DNA of 64,000 nucleotides from Moniliophthora roreri (GCA_001466705.2 LATX02000214.1:124001-188000), one strand, 5' to 3'; numbered from the stretch's first letter, positions 12,207 to 24,466 are shown. The notes: generated from the letters alone by a model not told the origin. Program-made: numbers and translations.

Positions 12207-12742
12207 TCAGTGCTGTATATAATTGCATTTTTGTAGCGTACACGGAGCTCCAGCTATTCCACAACACGATTGCACACAGTTAATAGCAACTAACCCTGTC
12301 TGCAAACACCATGATATATAACAGGCCTGGAGCAAACATTAGTGATCCTAGCACACTACTAGTACCACAGCACGCCTGCTTCTGGTCGCAAATCTGAGCA
12401 CCCACAATAGTCGTGTATGTGAAACCAGCATATTTGGATATCCGAGGCTTTGATCCTGGTGAGCGCACCGCTAGTCTAGGAGAGTTTCTGAGCAACGATA
12501 TTACGACTGTCCTGTGAGCGCCAAGCGAGTAAATCTTTGAACACGGGTCAGAAACAGTACCTCGGTGACGAGCGCGAAGGACCGGCAACACTCTTTTGAT
12601 TCTTGAGGCGCGCATTGTCCTGGGTCGGTTGTGGCGCCCTTCTGCAAGTAAGGTCAATAAGATGGCGATAGAAATAAAGGGGTTCACGTACGGAAACAAC
12701 GACGATGGCGCCGAGGGTGAGGACGAAAACCCGGGAGAACAC
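12207..12742 (-). pseudogene. Decayed class I hydrophobin gene
   Basis: On the minus strand a TATA box is followed about 40 nt later by a hydrophobic leader, FSRVFVLTLGAIVVVS, whose first codon is GTG where ATG is expected (12742-12740). After an intron (gtacgt...ttgcag) comes QCAPQESKECC, the first hydrophobin Cys cluster. Another frame continues with SDPCSKIYSLGA and then GAQICDQKQACC, the C5-C6C7 cluster. A final intron-like stretch leads to TGLVAINC, the C8 end. Hydrophobins coat aerial hyphae and spores at air-water interfaces. Lesions seen: GTG start, one frameshift after the first cluster, and tyrosine where the fourth cysteine is expected (TAC, one base from TGC). The end is either 12207 or 12280, depending on the last splice. 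I infer a recent pseudogene, convergent with the helicase gene. Confidence 0.6.
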
Positions 12743-12779
12743 TGTGAACTCGATACTGAAACGCCAGGGAATTTGAAGG

Positions 12780-12787
12780 CTTTTATA
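12780..12787 (-). promoter_or_regulatory. TATA box of the hydrophobin relic (TATAAAAG)
   Basis: TATAAAAG on the minus strand lies about 40 bp upstream of the GTG codon that begins the hydrophobin-like leader. This spacing is normal for a strongly expressed fungal gene. Confidence 0.45.
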
Positions 12788-12799
12788 GAACCACGGGGA

Positions 12800-14948
12800 G
12801 AAGCTTAGGGTGTCGGATGACCAAGAGATGACACTTCGCGAAGGCGCAGAGCCCCTAGTTGGAGCGAAATTGATTGATGAGGTGCCACTGAGAGGAAGTA
12901 TCGAATGGTGAACGAACAGACGAGACGCTTCTAAAACGACTTCATTTGCAGTTTCTGGCGTAAACTGTGTTTCTTCGGTGACTGTTTAGCTTGGTCCGCC
13001 AGGTCGACGTCATGAATATTTGAATGCCCGTGGGCTCGGCAATCCAGGGCAGCAAATTATCGGAGACACTACTTCTCTGGAAATAGACGGGTATGGCAAA
13101 GGTAAGTGAGTACTTCTGGGAGTGCTAGCTGTAGCTACGAAGTCGCGACACCAAAATTCCACAAATGATGAGGACCCTCGTTGGTGCTATAGGTGTTTGT
13201 TCCGCATTCCCCTGACCCCTTAGATTCTATTCGACGGACCGACTTGGAAAATGTAAGCACAAATTGGGAGGTTACTGCCCATTGATGGTTGAGGCGATGG
13301 TGATCTTCGAATGCGGTGTGTAAATTGAGCTGCGCACTGGCTCAGATAGCAAAATGCACAGGCTTCTCGAATATGACAACCATAACGTCTTCGAACAACG
13401 TGCTAGGTGTCAACAGAGCCCATGTGCTTTGGCGCTTCGTCTTCAACGCTGTGGTATCTTTTTGGCGCCAACAGTCTCCTGTTTCCTGTGTTCCAACTTG
13501 CAGAGTTGAATGCGATTTTAATTCCCGATCCCAGAGCACAGAAATTGGTCTCTGCGAGGACGAATTCAAAGAGGTGGTACTTGACTGCTTCTTGCCTCGC
13601 GACGACCTTGTTTCCACAGTGTTGATGCCGAACCAGCTTGCCGCTGGCGCTTCGCCGAGCAGAGGCAGTCAAGCGCCTCGCTTGCACGAAGTGAGTGCTT
13701 TATGCCGTGGAGTATCATTTACTTTACTTGGGCGGTGCTGATATAGTGCGAATATGATCTTGCAAGGAAGAGGGGCGTGAGGCGTGTAGTTGCTGGTTGT
13801 AGCTGGAATGGCCCAGAAAGCAAGTCCAGCAGCAAAAGGGGATGCGTATTTCATATCCAGTCATCAGATGAGTCGAAATGGAAACATACATTGGTGGCAA
13901 TCATATGTACGGGTATAGTTGTGTTGGATTCGGAAGTTGTTCCAAATAGCCTTCCCGCTGCACGCGTATTCATGTTGGTGAACTCGATTGCCTCAGAGTG
14001 CGAATTTCGCCGAATCGTGTGTGTATGCGAAGATCATAATACTTGCTTCATGAAGTTTCAACATATGGAAGCCACAGACAGATATAGCTGCTCGGAGCGT
14101 TGTTGCCGTGCAAGCGCTCGCGCGCCGATGATACGAATACTAGTTACTTGTTGGGGGTCGATGCTGCCCCTGTGGTCCATGCAACGTGTTGTGGCGGAAA
14201 CCGTCCGTCCGTGAGAACCTGTAGGTATCCAAGGTTCTTCCTGCTGTGGCTCGCTCCTCTGTCCTCCCCGTCTGCGATATCAACTCGACAAAGATGATGG
14301 GTCATTTTGCGTCACATCAGATTCAAAGGAAGCGGTATTATAAGCTTCCAGATCTTGAGGTCTGAGGGTGTTCTATGAAAACAGTAAGTGGGATGGTTAC
14401 TTGTTGGCATCCATATCCATGGGTCAAATCACCCGTATTCGGTGACAGAGTGGGGTTTAAGTGTATTGCTGTATCCTACTACCGCTGGGCAGATTGACTG
14501 ACGGCGTGCAGGTTAAGTACTAGAGTTTCAGGAAAGACAGCATTTCATGTAGTATTTTTCTGGCAGGTTTGGTGAAACGAGCCTAGAGATCAAAAGGAAA
14601 TTGAAGAGAAGAAAGGGTGAGATCTTGTGATGGAGGTAAATAAACAAGCTGAGGTCACGGTAGTATCGGAAGTATAGCCCCATGGGACACAGTTCGCCAC
14701 GTTTTCCTGGCTTACGGCCTTACTTGAGGCGCTGCGTAGACGCGTCACCCCTAGTCACCCCAGCTTGACTCGGAACCGTCATCACCACCAGAATTACTTC
14801 TGTGCCTGCGGAACCAACCCCCTCTACCCTCAGATTTCACATATATCTGCTCAGTTTCTGCCTCAAGTTTCCCTTTTCAATCTGTACCCCCTTCTCCTAG
14901 GCACATTGGAACCCACATTGTCGTGGACTCACCTCCATCGCTCAAGCC
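12800..14948. other. Intergenic region with no supported gene
   Basis: Just over 2 kb between the hydrophobin relic and the BCS1-like gene. On the minus strand a leader-like start at 13854 (MKYASPFAAGLAFWAI) with a possible 42-nt intron could join a reading frame ending at 13403. This would give a small protein, but it has no recognisable domain and I do not call it. The rightmost few hundred bases are the promoter of the AAA ATPase gene and include an ACGCGT motif near 14740. Confidence 0.35.
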
Positions 14949-17927
14949 ATGGACGCAATCAAATCTCTCGTTCAACCCCTCGTCGGAGGCGCAGGCGGCT
15001 CGGGGGTCATTGATGGAATGAAGCTTGTTGTCCTCGGAGGCACTGTAGAAACAGCAAGACGAGTTTCAAGCTCAGCTTGGTATGTGGCTACCTTTACTGG
15101 GCATACTGTTGACTGATTTTTTTTCCTGGTTCGCAGGTCTCATTTTGTGAACTGTGAGTAATTCTTGGTCTTGTTCGGTTTCAGTTCGGATAAACGGTTT
15201 GGTCGAACCGATGTTAAGCAACCCCTTTCCAACTTGTAGTCGTTTTCTGTTTTGTGGCACTCTCATTGCATTCATATATCCATCCCGAGTATAGCCTATA
15301 CTAACTCCAAATTACATAGCATTCTTCCTTACCGCCCACTTCTCTGAAGAAGACTACCCATATGACTGGCTCATGCTCTGGCTCTCCCGTCGCCCTGAAT
15401 GGCAACGCTCCCGAGAGTTTGAGACCACAACTCGTAGCACCACTCCTGGTTTCTCGAGCAAAATTGCCGATAACAGCTTTGGTGAGGAAGATTTACTTGA
15501 CGAGGATGAGGACGAGCTCAACGGCGACGGGTCCGAGGATGCACCCGGTCGAGTCAAGACGCGAGTAGTCTTCCAGCCGACGTTTGACATGACCCATACG
15601 ATATATTATCGTGGTCATTGGCTGAGGGTCAAGCGGAGTAGGAAGAGTGATGGTGTTGAGGTGTTGAGTATAAGGTTCGGTGCTATTTACAAGGTATCAT
15701 GTGCCTACTGACTGCTGTACAGTGTCGTTGCTCGGTCGAACACCATCTTGAAGCAGCTAGTGCTCCAAGCTAAGCGAGAGTACGAAGCCGAGGCCATTCA
15801 CCGGATACAAATCTATTTTGCCGACTCTCATGGGTGCTGGCGGTGGACAGACTCTCGGCATAAACGTCCCATGAACTCCATTGTCCTGAACCCGGGTGTC
15901 AAGGAAATGCTGTTGGCTGACACCAAGGATTTTTTGGCCAGCGAAAAGGTTCGTAATGTACTGACATTTTGTGTGCCTATATGTTGCTCATTTGTCACCC
16001 GTTTAGTGGTACGCCGATCGTGGCATTCCGTTCCGCCGGGGATACTTGTTACACGGCGTCCCTGGGTCTGGCAAGTCCAGTTTGATCCACGCCATAGCGG
16101 GCGAGCTCATGCTCGACATCTACGTTGTCTCCCTAAGCTCGAGTTGGGTTAGCGACAGTACTTTGACGACGCTCATGGGTCGTGTCCCCGCTAGGTGTAT
16201 TGTCCTGCTCGAGGATCTCGATGCGGCATTCACTAGGAGCGTCAGTCGTGATGACAGCGATAAGGATAAAGATAAAGACGGCAAGGACAAGGGCAAGGAC
16301 GGCAACAACGACGGCAACTCAAACTCTACATCGAGTTCATCGTCAAGTAGAAGAAGGAGACGGGACGACCAGATGAGCGATATTAACACATTGAGTTTGA
16401 GTGGCTTGTTGAATGCATTGGATGGTGTTGCGGCTGCTGAGGGCAGGATCTTATTCGCGTGAGTGTCCCGATCTCTCGCCTAAACCAAGTTCGGATCGTG
16501 GGTAGGAAGGCTAACCCCGGTTTCCATCTCCTAGAACAACAAACCATCTGGAGCGTCTAGATCCCGCACTTTCTCGGCCCGGTCGTATGGATGTGTGGGT
16601 CGAGTTCAAGAATGCGTCAAAGTGGCAAGCCGAGGCTCTCTTTAGAAACTTCTTCCCATCTGTAGAGGATGATGATACCTCGTCACGATCAGGCTCCTCC
16701 TCCCGGGGTACTTCACATTCCCGTTCTACGACATCCTCGTCGCCGAGTTCAGGTACTCGGTCACGGGCAGAGTCCAATGTATCTAGGTCTAGCATGTCTA
16801 CGCCACCTCCTGAACCAGTCGCGTTGACGAAGGAGGAAGAGGATGAGCTTGCTGGATTGGGTATCCAGCTCCCCAGTCCGCCATCAGAAGTGTCAGCTTC
16901 ACCTGTTCCCTCTGAGGCGTCACTGGTCAACCATTCTCCACCTTTGACAACACGGACCTCATCATCATGGTCTTCACCACCTGTCTCTCCCTCTCTATCA
17001 TCCATATCCTCTGCTATATGGTCATTACCCTCTTTCGCATCCAGTACTGCATCCTTACTTTCCGGTGGTGGTGCACCGCCACCGCCGACAGCAGTACCGC
17101 CTGCGAAAAGTAAAGGCCGCAGCAAGACGCCTAAGCCTTTACCCCAGTTTGGCGAGAACAACCAGACGTACATGCCTCCTCCGGTTGAAGATTCCATTGC
17201 CAAGGCTAGCCATTCCGCTAAGCCACTAGACAAAGAAACCTTGGGCAGACTTGCGAAGAAGTTTGCGGAGAGTATACCCGAGGAGGAGTTTAGTGTTGCT
17301 GCATTGCAGGGTTATCTACTTAAGAATAAGAGTAGACCGGAGGCGGCGGCTGAAGAGGCTGCGGCCTGGGTACAGAGTGAACGAGAGATGAAGGAAAAGC
17401 TAAAGAGAGAGAAGGCAAAGAGGGAGGAGGAGAGGGAGAGGAGGAGGAAGGAGAAGGCCGAGAAAGAGAAGGAGGAGAAGAGGAAGAAGGAGGAAGAGGA
17501 GAGGGAGGAGAAGCGAAGGAAGGAGAGAGAGGAGGAGGAGAGATTGAAGCGGGAGAAGGAAGACCAAGAGAAGGTAAAGCAGGCTGCTGCTGCTGCGGAA
17601 CCCAAGTCAGCCGAGCATCAAACGGAACCAGCAACAGAACCAGCAACAGAACCAGTACAAGAGCCTTCGACGACAACGAGCACCTCATCGGAAACCATAG
17701 TGATTTCGGAAGCACCGTCTGAACCTGCTCCGCCACCACCCTCTGAACCACAGCCAGAGCCTGCAGTGGTGTCGATGCCTGGCAGTGACAGCGAGAGTGA
17801 AAGCGACGATAGCGACGAGGAGAATCTCCCACCTCAAGGCAGCTCGCTCTCACGCGGCGCACAATCTTCGAGCTGGTCTTCTGCTAGCTGGGGTACGATA
17901 CTCCATGGTGGTGACTACGATGACTGA
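14949..17927 (+). CDS. BCS1-like AAA ATPase with low-complexity, KE-rich C-terminal tail
   Basis: Six exons: 14949-15079, 15137-15153 (only 17 nt), 15320-15674, 15723-15948, 16007-16458, 16535-17927. The spliced N-terminus (GMKLVVLGGTVETARR, then SAWSHFVNSFFLTAHFSEE, DYPYDWLMLWLSRRPEW) is the BCS1 N-terminal domain, normally carrying the membrane anchor and import signal. The AAA module has Walker A GVPGSGKSS, Walker B CIVLLEDLDAAF and ATTNHLERLDPALSRPGRMD. A polar Asp/Lys/Ser-rich insert of about 55 residues follows Walker B. The tail of nearly 450 residues has Ser/Pro-rich blocks and a long charged KE/RE helix. Yeast Bcs1 folds the Rieske protein of complex III in the mitochondrial inner membrane. 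This longer fungal paralogue type may have another substrate. Confidence 0.87.
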
Positions 17928-18643
17928 TTTGTTGTAGAGAACAATCCCGGGCAAAATACTGATGACGGTGGTTCTGCAGCCGCGACTTCCTCGTCTCCAT
18001 CCAATTCACAACCTTCAAATACCCGTACTACTCATTCACATATCCCCACAGCTCTCATCACGAGGCAAGTCGGCGGTCTCACTGTGTATACTATGCTCAA
18101 CGCCCACCTGGTTCATCTGTATGCTATACTTTTGCATTTGCTCTTTACATTCCGTTTTCGTGGTAGAGGCTGATCATACAATTACCACCTCCCACTCCTC
18201 ATACATATATTGGATACGTCGGACTTGCTTCTCATTTACCTGTATGAATATTCGTTGACTCGTGGTTCTATGTATATGATGGTTCACCCTCTACACCTGT
18301 GCATACTGCGTTGCCTGTTGATGACAATTCATAACTCGCGTTAGAATGTTGCTGACTGAGGGAGGTCGTTCGGGTCGTCTTCGTGCTCGGTCAAAGGCAC
18401 GCAAAAACATCCGATTGAGGTAAAGGATGAAAAAAGAAAGGTGTATCGACAGTAGACAGGCGGTATAAACAATGAATGGATTCAAAAACATTACGAGGCG
18501 AGTGGGTACGGCAAGGAATAAAAAGTGACGAGAAGAAAAGAGGAGAATAAAACAATGCGATCCTTCAAATAAACGAAGGAATTGGTGGAGATGTGTGAAG
18601 AGTATATGTACAAATTGCGGAAAAGAGAGAGAAAAAAGTCATT
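17928..18643. other. Convergent intergenic region (3' ends)
   Basis: Holds the 3' flanks of the BCS1-like gene and of the Myb protein gene. No coding sequence is supported. Confidence 0.5.
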
Positions 18644-21600
18644 TTAACAAGAATCAAGAATATGTGCACCATCCCAACTGGCTCTCTTCCTCTTATTGTC
18701 GCTCCTCAACATCAAATCCTGCGGGTTTACGGCGCTCTGTCCCCGATGGTGCCCATGTGCAGGCATTATTCTTCCTGGAGAACTTATCTGTGACGGTGGA
18801 GGTGGCGCAATTATCCCGTTGGGTGAAGCAATACCACGTCCTCGCGTGACATGATTAGGAGCAACCCCATTGATACCACTGACAGCATTAACACCATTAG
18901 TACTAACCACTCTCCGTCCCGACAACGAAGTCGGGTTGGCCATATCGTTCCCTGAACCCGACATTGCAAACCCAGTCGGCGTACCCACTTTTGGCACAGA
19001 CGAGGCCAAGGACTGCGCAAGATCCAGCGCCTGCCTATAATTTTGCGACTCGTCCATCGGCGGAGGCATCATGTTCATACCCCCATAATGAAGATCCAAA
19101 AACGGCACATGATTCATATCTGCCGCTTGAGACGAGGCCTCTCCAGCGTTAGCTAGGTTTGTGGCAGTCTGTGCTGATTGGGATACTTGTGCGAGGAACA
19201 GCGATGAAAACGAAGGCGGGTTATGTCGTATCGGAGAAGGTATAATCGTCTGCTCTTGCGGTTGATGTGGAGTAACAGTGTCCAAAGCATTCGGTATGGT
19301 TACCGGCGAGGGCATATTAGATCTGAATACTCTTCTGTCTGTCAAAACATCGGGTTGTGAGCTCGCATGATGGATCTGCGGTGGTCTCGCTGGTGGATTC
19401 TTCTCTCCAGGCGGTACAGAAATCGACCTTCCATGTGACGAGGAATACTGCCCATAATTCAACGAGCGCTTGCGCAATTGTCTCGTAGACTGTGTGAGCG
19501 GTGTTCCAGGCGGTGTAATGTGCGCTTCGCCCGACATGTCGACCAAATCATCCAGGTTGAGCCTCGTCTCTGACATCACGGACTGAGATCTCTGAGGCAA
19601 ATGACTGAGATGCTTGTTGTGGTGTTGTTGATGGCTGTGGGAGTCTTTTGGAGAATGGATATCCAGATCCAATATATCGACGTCAATTCCCGAATCTTCC
19701 ACCGGTGCGTCGCCGCCGTTGTGGTGGTCATCAAGAGTGATGCCCGTCAACTGGATTTCGTCTATGCCTGGTAATGCTGGTGTGTGGAGCTGCATGGGGT
19801 TAATACCCGCTGATGATCCCATTCCAGACAAACCTAACCCCATCGTCTGTCGCCCATCTACACTAAACCCAGAACCATAATACGAAGCCTGCGGTTGGTG
19901 CGTCCGCGCACCGAATATAAGATCACCGGCATAATCAGAGTGATGCGTGAACCCTCTGAAGCCGCTACTCGGAGGGAACATCTCATCCGAGAACGTCGAC
20001 CTCGACTCGCCTACACCAATCTCTGACGAAAAGTCGTGTGGATTAGTAGCAGGCATGAGGTCGTAACGGTCGAATACACCATGGTTGAGATGATGCAATG
20101 AAAATGGTGATGCAGGTGAAAGTCCTCCGTCAAGGAGTGACGAAGTAGTACTGCCACTGCTATCCAACCGAGGATTGGCAGAGAACCAGTCTTGTGTCCA
20201 TGCTGATTTTCCTATCATACCGATTCCCTCGTTTCTTCCTTGGAATGGGGAAGATTGTGAAGACAAGAGGTAGTCTGATGATAGGTGCGATGATGTTGGG
20301 GAACCAGCCCAGGTATTGTGAGAGTGCGTAGGGGTATCCAGTCCTGAAGACCACGTCTGGGACTGTGTGTCGATTTCTGACTGGGAATTTCCAGGGAAAT
20401 CTGCCAGCGCAAAGGAATCTGAAAGAGTATCTGTGTCCATGCTAATGAGACCCATATCGTCGTCGTCCGTGAAACCTTTGATAGGTGAGATGGACGCGGG
20501 GAATTTTCCAGGAAGTGCTGTAAGTGGACTGCTGTTCGATCGGGTTGTACGTGTTGTTCTGATGATGAGGTCGTCATCCTCGTCGCTGTCCTCGTCTTCT
20601 GAGGGAGTGGCGCTTTGAGGCACGCTCTTTGTTCCTCCACGCAATAGCCCCTGACTGGTGTTTCGCCGCTTTCTGCGATGAGGACCCGTGGTCGACATAG
20701 CTAATTGGTCGTCGGTTGCAGCACGTACGGGCATCTTGGCCTGTGCGAGCGTCGAGCCCGACGATTCTCCGGGGGCCGTCACTTTCTTCTTGGAGGCGTT
20801 TCGTGGCTTGTAGCCCGCGGCTTGGTAAAGGTCTGGATATGCATTCCTAAATCTGTCTCGGAGGTCCGTAGAACGTCTGTTCTGCTCTTGGAATATGGGG
20901 TCTTTGACTATAGCAGCCCAGACCGTGCCGTGTTTCTCATAACCAGCCTTTAGAGCGCGGTCCTCCTCTTCGGTAAAAGGTCGACGCTTCTTGCTACGCG
21001 TTTTCTCAAATATAGAGGAACCGTCAGGTAGCGTAGAGCGTACTTTGCTGGATAAATGAGTACGAGCATTTGGATAATGTTGCTTGTAAGCATCTGGGAA
21101 ATACGTCCGGAATCTGACGGGCTTAGTCGTCAGTAACGTAAACTAAGCCACTCGGTAGAATTTACCTGTCTTTAAGGTCGACTGGAGACCTACTGTCAAA
21201 CTTGAATTCGGGATCACCGAGGATTGTCTTCCAGTTGCCTACACCGTGCTGAGGATATAGAAGTTAGATTTCCGGCTTTGGTAGTAAAAATCCAATACAC
21301 ACCTTGTTACACCCATCCACAAGCATTTGTGTCTCCTCTTTGGTCCACCTCTTTCTCTGTTTCTTTACCCCACTTTCCTCGTCTCCATCCATCGCGATCT
21401 TCCTCATTTTACCCCTCTTCTCTGGCATCAAACACGTCTCTGCCACACGCATTTCGATCCCAGTGTCGTCACGAAAACTCCATGCACTTTCTGGTACAAC
21501 TCTGGGAGACGAAACCAACGCCATCGAGACACGTCGCTGTTTCAACGGGGTTGCTACTCCTGATGTTGACGTGGAAGATGACGATGAGGATGGTAGAGGA

Positions 21601-21743
21601 GCCTTGAATGAGAATATCGAAGATGATGGAAGTGAAAGTTTGGTTTGGTTCTTGAGGGGAGACGAAGACTGGGCAACCGAGGTGCTGCTGTTCACCGGGA
21701 CTGGCACTGACGGTGCAGTTGAGACCCCTACTGCCGTCGACAT
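18644..21743 (-). CDS. Double-Myb telobox protein of the Tay1/Teb1 type (putative telomere/promoter-binding factor)
   Basis: Three exons: 21743-21303, 21248-21166, 21113-18644, each joined by a clean GT-AG intron. A Ser-rich N-terminus precedes Myb 1 (KRWTKEETQMLVDGCNK, HGVGNWKTIL, then VDLKDRFRTYFPDAY) and Myb 2 (RPFTEEEDRALKAGYEKHG, then STDLRDRFRNAYPDLY). The V/T-D-L-K/R-D-R-F-R sequence is the telobox signature in helix 3, which reads TTAGGG-like repeats. Two closely spaced teloboxes near the N-terminus are the layout of Yarrowia and Ustilago Tay1 and fission-yeast Teb1. Those proteins bind telomeric repeats or related promoter boxes in the nucleus. The remaining ~800 residues are low-complexity and rich in Ser, Pro, Asp and Gly. 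Assignment rests on domain order; a general Myb regulator is the alternative. Confidence 0.82.
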
Positions 21744-22194
21744 CTTGCAATCTCAAATCTCGGTGATACGGAGGATATTCGAAAACAGTCAAGTGATCTG
21801 CAAGGTCAAAATGAAAATTGGAAGCTGAATTGCTGGTGATAGTAATGTGTGCGTGTGTGTATGATGTCTACTGCCGAAATGGTAGACCCTTCCCCTGGCG
21901 AAGATTGAATGGTATGGAGGGAAGGAAAGCCGTCCAATGGGACCCGTAAGATCTTGAGCCAAGCTGCGGAGGCTATTGAGGGAGAGAATGAAAATAAAGT
22001 CACTGGGACAAGGGGCACGTTGTATACACCTTGCAAAACTCGAGCACCCGGGAATATCCCGAATAGGCGACATGTCATGGACTCGGAATTCTCACACTGC
22101 TTATTGTCGTAAAACATCACGACGCAGTACGAATAGTTACACACAGACGTCAGACGTAGATTAACAGTGGTAATGATACAGGGCGTGTAGGTTA

Positions 22195-23910
22195 TCAAGC
22201 AGAGATGAGTAGTTCGGGTGCGATTCGTTGTTCGACAGTGTTGAGCTTGTTCACCCACTGCTCCAGTCGTTCCGACAGGCCGCGTATCTGTTCTCTGGAA
22301 AGTACACGAGGCTGAACCCAGGTAATGACTGCCTTCTGTTCCACCTGGTCCATAGAACCTCGGATGAGTTTCAGGCTGTGGAGAGCGCGCGCGCGAGTCA
22401 GCTTTGGTAACGACATTTGGTATCAGGAGCAACAAACCTCAAAGCCTTCATGACCAGGTGCTCAACCTCGTCTACAGGTAATCTCGTTTCCTCTGCGATC
22501 GTTTGGAAGCTCATAGTTCGGTTACCTGCATCTCGCTTGAATACTGATTCGATCAACGCCATGAGGCAGATCTTTTGCCGCAGGAAGGCATAGTTCTCTT
22601 GTAAGATGGGCTTGAAGAACATATTAGGAACGTCGATAATTTTACTTGTCAGGATTCTTCCGACTTACCTCCTGGGGAAACAGGGGTGCAAGAGCTTCGA
22701 ACTTGCCTATGCTGCCTTCGTTGAAGGTGAACAAAAGCTTCTTGATCCATTCATAAGGTGTTTTGTCCAAGGCATCCAGGATGGGGTGCATCAACTAAAT
22801 GAAACGATCTAGATCGGATGATGTAGATACCATGCAATGACAAGTCGACGTACTAGTTCACCAAAATTGTATATTGAATCGCCGAGGAATGCGGAGATAC
22901 CCAGATCATGGGCACGCCCTAGTCGTTCTTCAGCTGTCATATCGGTCATCGGGTCCAAACATGCGAGATACAAGAGGGAATTTCGGTAGTAAGGGGCGTA
23001 TTCAGCTTTCGCCTAGAAAATGAAATGAATGAATGAAAAGAGTTAGCATCTGTGAGATTAACAGTACTTTCATTATTGCGAAACAAAGCGGGGTGAAGAG
23101 TAACCTCTTCATCGACCAGAGCACTAAACCCAAGAAGGGACTGTAGCATCTAGTGCTTTCATAGTTCTTGCATGAAACACTCGTGGGTGAGACGTAAACC
23201 TCACGCCGTCTAGCATTCTGACGGCAACCATATACGAAACCAGAATCTCACCTTGTAGTAATCCGCTGCAACCCCATAATAAGCTGCATTAACACCCGTG
23301 TCAACACCCTCCAAGTTATCCAAGATCTTCCACGCAGAATCCATGTCCGTCTTCGTTCCATCCAAATCACCATACAACAGTTTGGCATGCGCGATCGTCG
23401 CCAGTAATAAAACGTAGGCTTCTTGCGACTTTTCCTTGTCCAAACGAGATAGCAATGACGTGAGGAAGTTGAGGTGTGTTTGAGGGTCTAAAGTAGAAAA
23501 AGTATGTGAGTGTTCATTTATTCACGAAAGTACAAGTGTCACTCACTGTCAATCTCCTTCGACGCCTTAACTCCTAGTTCAACTAATCTCAATTGATTAA
23601 TCCTGCTCTCAAAATCCGTCACGAATCTTTCAAAAACATGGACTTTGTAGGGTTTTGCTGCCGGGTGGTCAAAGAATTCAATTAGCTTGAGTGTTAGCTG
23701 ATGCCATAGCCTACAAAACCAAAATAATGAGCGACTCGAGATCTCTTGTATCCGATCTATTACCCACTTTTTCGTATGAAGAGTCTTGAAACTCTCAAAG
23801 AACGGGTGCAACTCCGATGGGGTGCCAGAGAGTGCTTCAGAGATGAATTGGTCTAGGACAAGTTTGGATACGACGGATTTAGTTGGGTCGACGGACATTG
23901 CGGTCGACAT
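22195..23910 (-). CDS. RPN9: 26S proteasome regulatory subunit RPN9 (PSMD13)
   Basis: Seven exons fit: 23910-23768, 23710-23547, 23487-23252, 23012-22854, 22794-22669, 22610-22438, 22375-22195. The product matches RPN9/PSMD13 along its length, with landmarks IYNFGELL|MHPILDAL, FLRQKICLMALIESVF, the PCI-domain stretch VEHLVMKAL and the C-terminal ITWVQPRVLS. It is a PCI-domain subunit of the proteasome lid. It helps position Rpn11 and Rpn10 for substrate deubiquitination in the nucleus and cytosol. The intron 23251-23013 is unusually long for this locus (about 240 nt); a very small extra exon inside it is possible but not needed for frame. An in-frame ATG at 23925 is also possible; 23910 is preferred from the protein start MSTAMSVDPTKS. 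Confidence 0.92.
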
Positions 23911-23991
23911 GATGACTTTTAACAAGAGATTTCTAAGAAGTCAAGGACGAGGATTGAGCAGATATTCAGTTGATGGGAGTTTCGTGAAGGG

Positions 23992-24466
23992 CGACGCGTC
24001 GCCCAAATTTTGGTCTTGTTTGGCTACAGCTTCCAGCCGGCAGGCAATTGACCTTTCGTCCTGGTTTTCCTGTTCCTTGTCGGGCACTGCAGAAGTCAAT
24101 CACAGTTTGTTGGTGAGTTCCGAAAGTCCTCATTGGACTCAGGCTGTGCTGAAACGTTCCTAGATACTTGTATTCAAGATCATTTCCTACGAAATTCCTG
24201 GGTCGAGGATGTACCACGGGATGAGGCGCACTCTCCTGAGAACCGGATATCTCAATGATTTGGGGCTCTGAAGGAGAAAAGGACAAGACTCTATATACGC
24301 CTAAAGGTACTCATCTCTAGTGGACCGAATAAGAAATCCATCGATTTTTGGAGAATTTTTAGTGGCTTCTCTCGTGACTCGCTGTCAAGCTGAAAAATCT
24401 GACTCTGAGGTTCGCCGGCGCCGATACACGTAGCCAGATTTTCTTTCTTTACTTTCACCATCTCCA
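23992..24466 (+). repeat. Upstream repeat unit of the TPR array, copy 1
   Basis: About 475 bp upstream of the first TPR gene. It recurs at 26950-27420 and in part at 29265-29712. Shared anchors are GACGCGTC, TGGTCTTGTTTGGCTAC, TGGGTCGAGGATGTACCACG and AGTGGACCGAATAAG. This shows that promoter plus gene were duplicated as a unit. Confidence 0.8.
24368..24388 (+). promoter_or_regulatory. Shared TPR-family upstream element, copy 1
   Basis: TCTCGTGACTCGCTGTCAA ends about 80 nt before the ATG at 24467. The same motif precedes five other family members. It may be a promoter or leader element; the function is inferred from conservation. Confidence 0.6.

Noticed and set aside
13316..13741. Open frame on the plus strand with many cysteines
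   Set aside because: Overlaps open frames on the other strand, no domain, no splice pattern; coding status cannot be decided.
13403..13854. Possible small secreted protein on the minus strand
   Set aside because: Leader-like start and a plausible 42-nt intron, but no family match and the joined frame is not convincing.
16511..17233. 240-codon minus-strand frame
   Set aside because: Antisense shadow of the Ser/Pro-rich tail of the BCS1-like gene; low-complexity composition explains the lack of stops.
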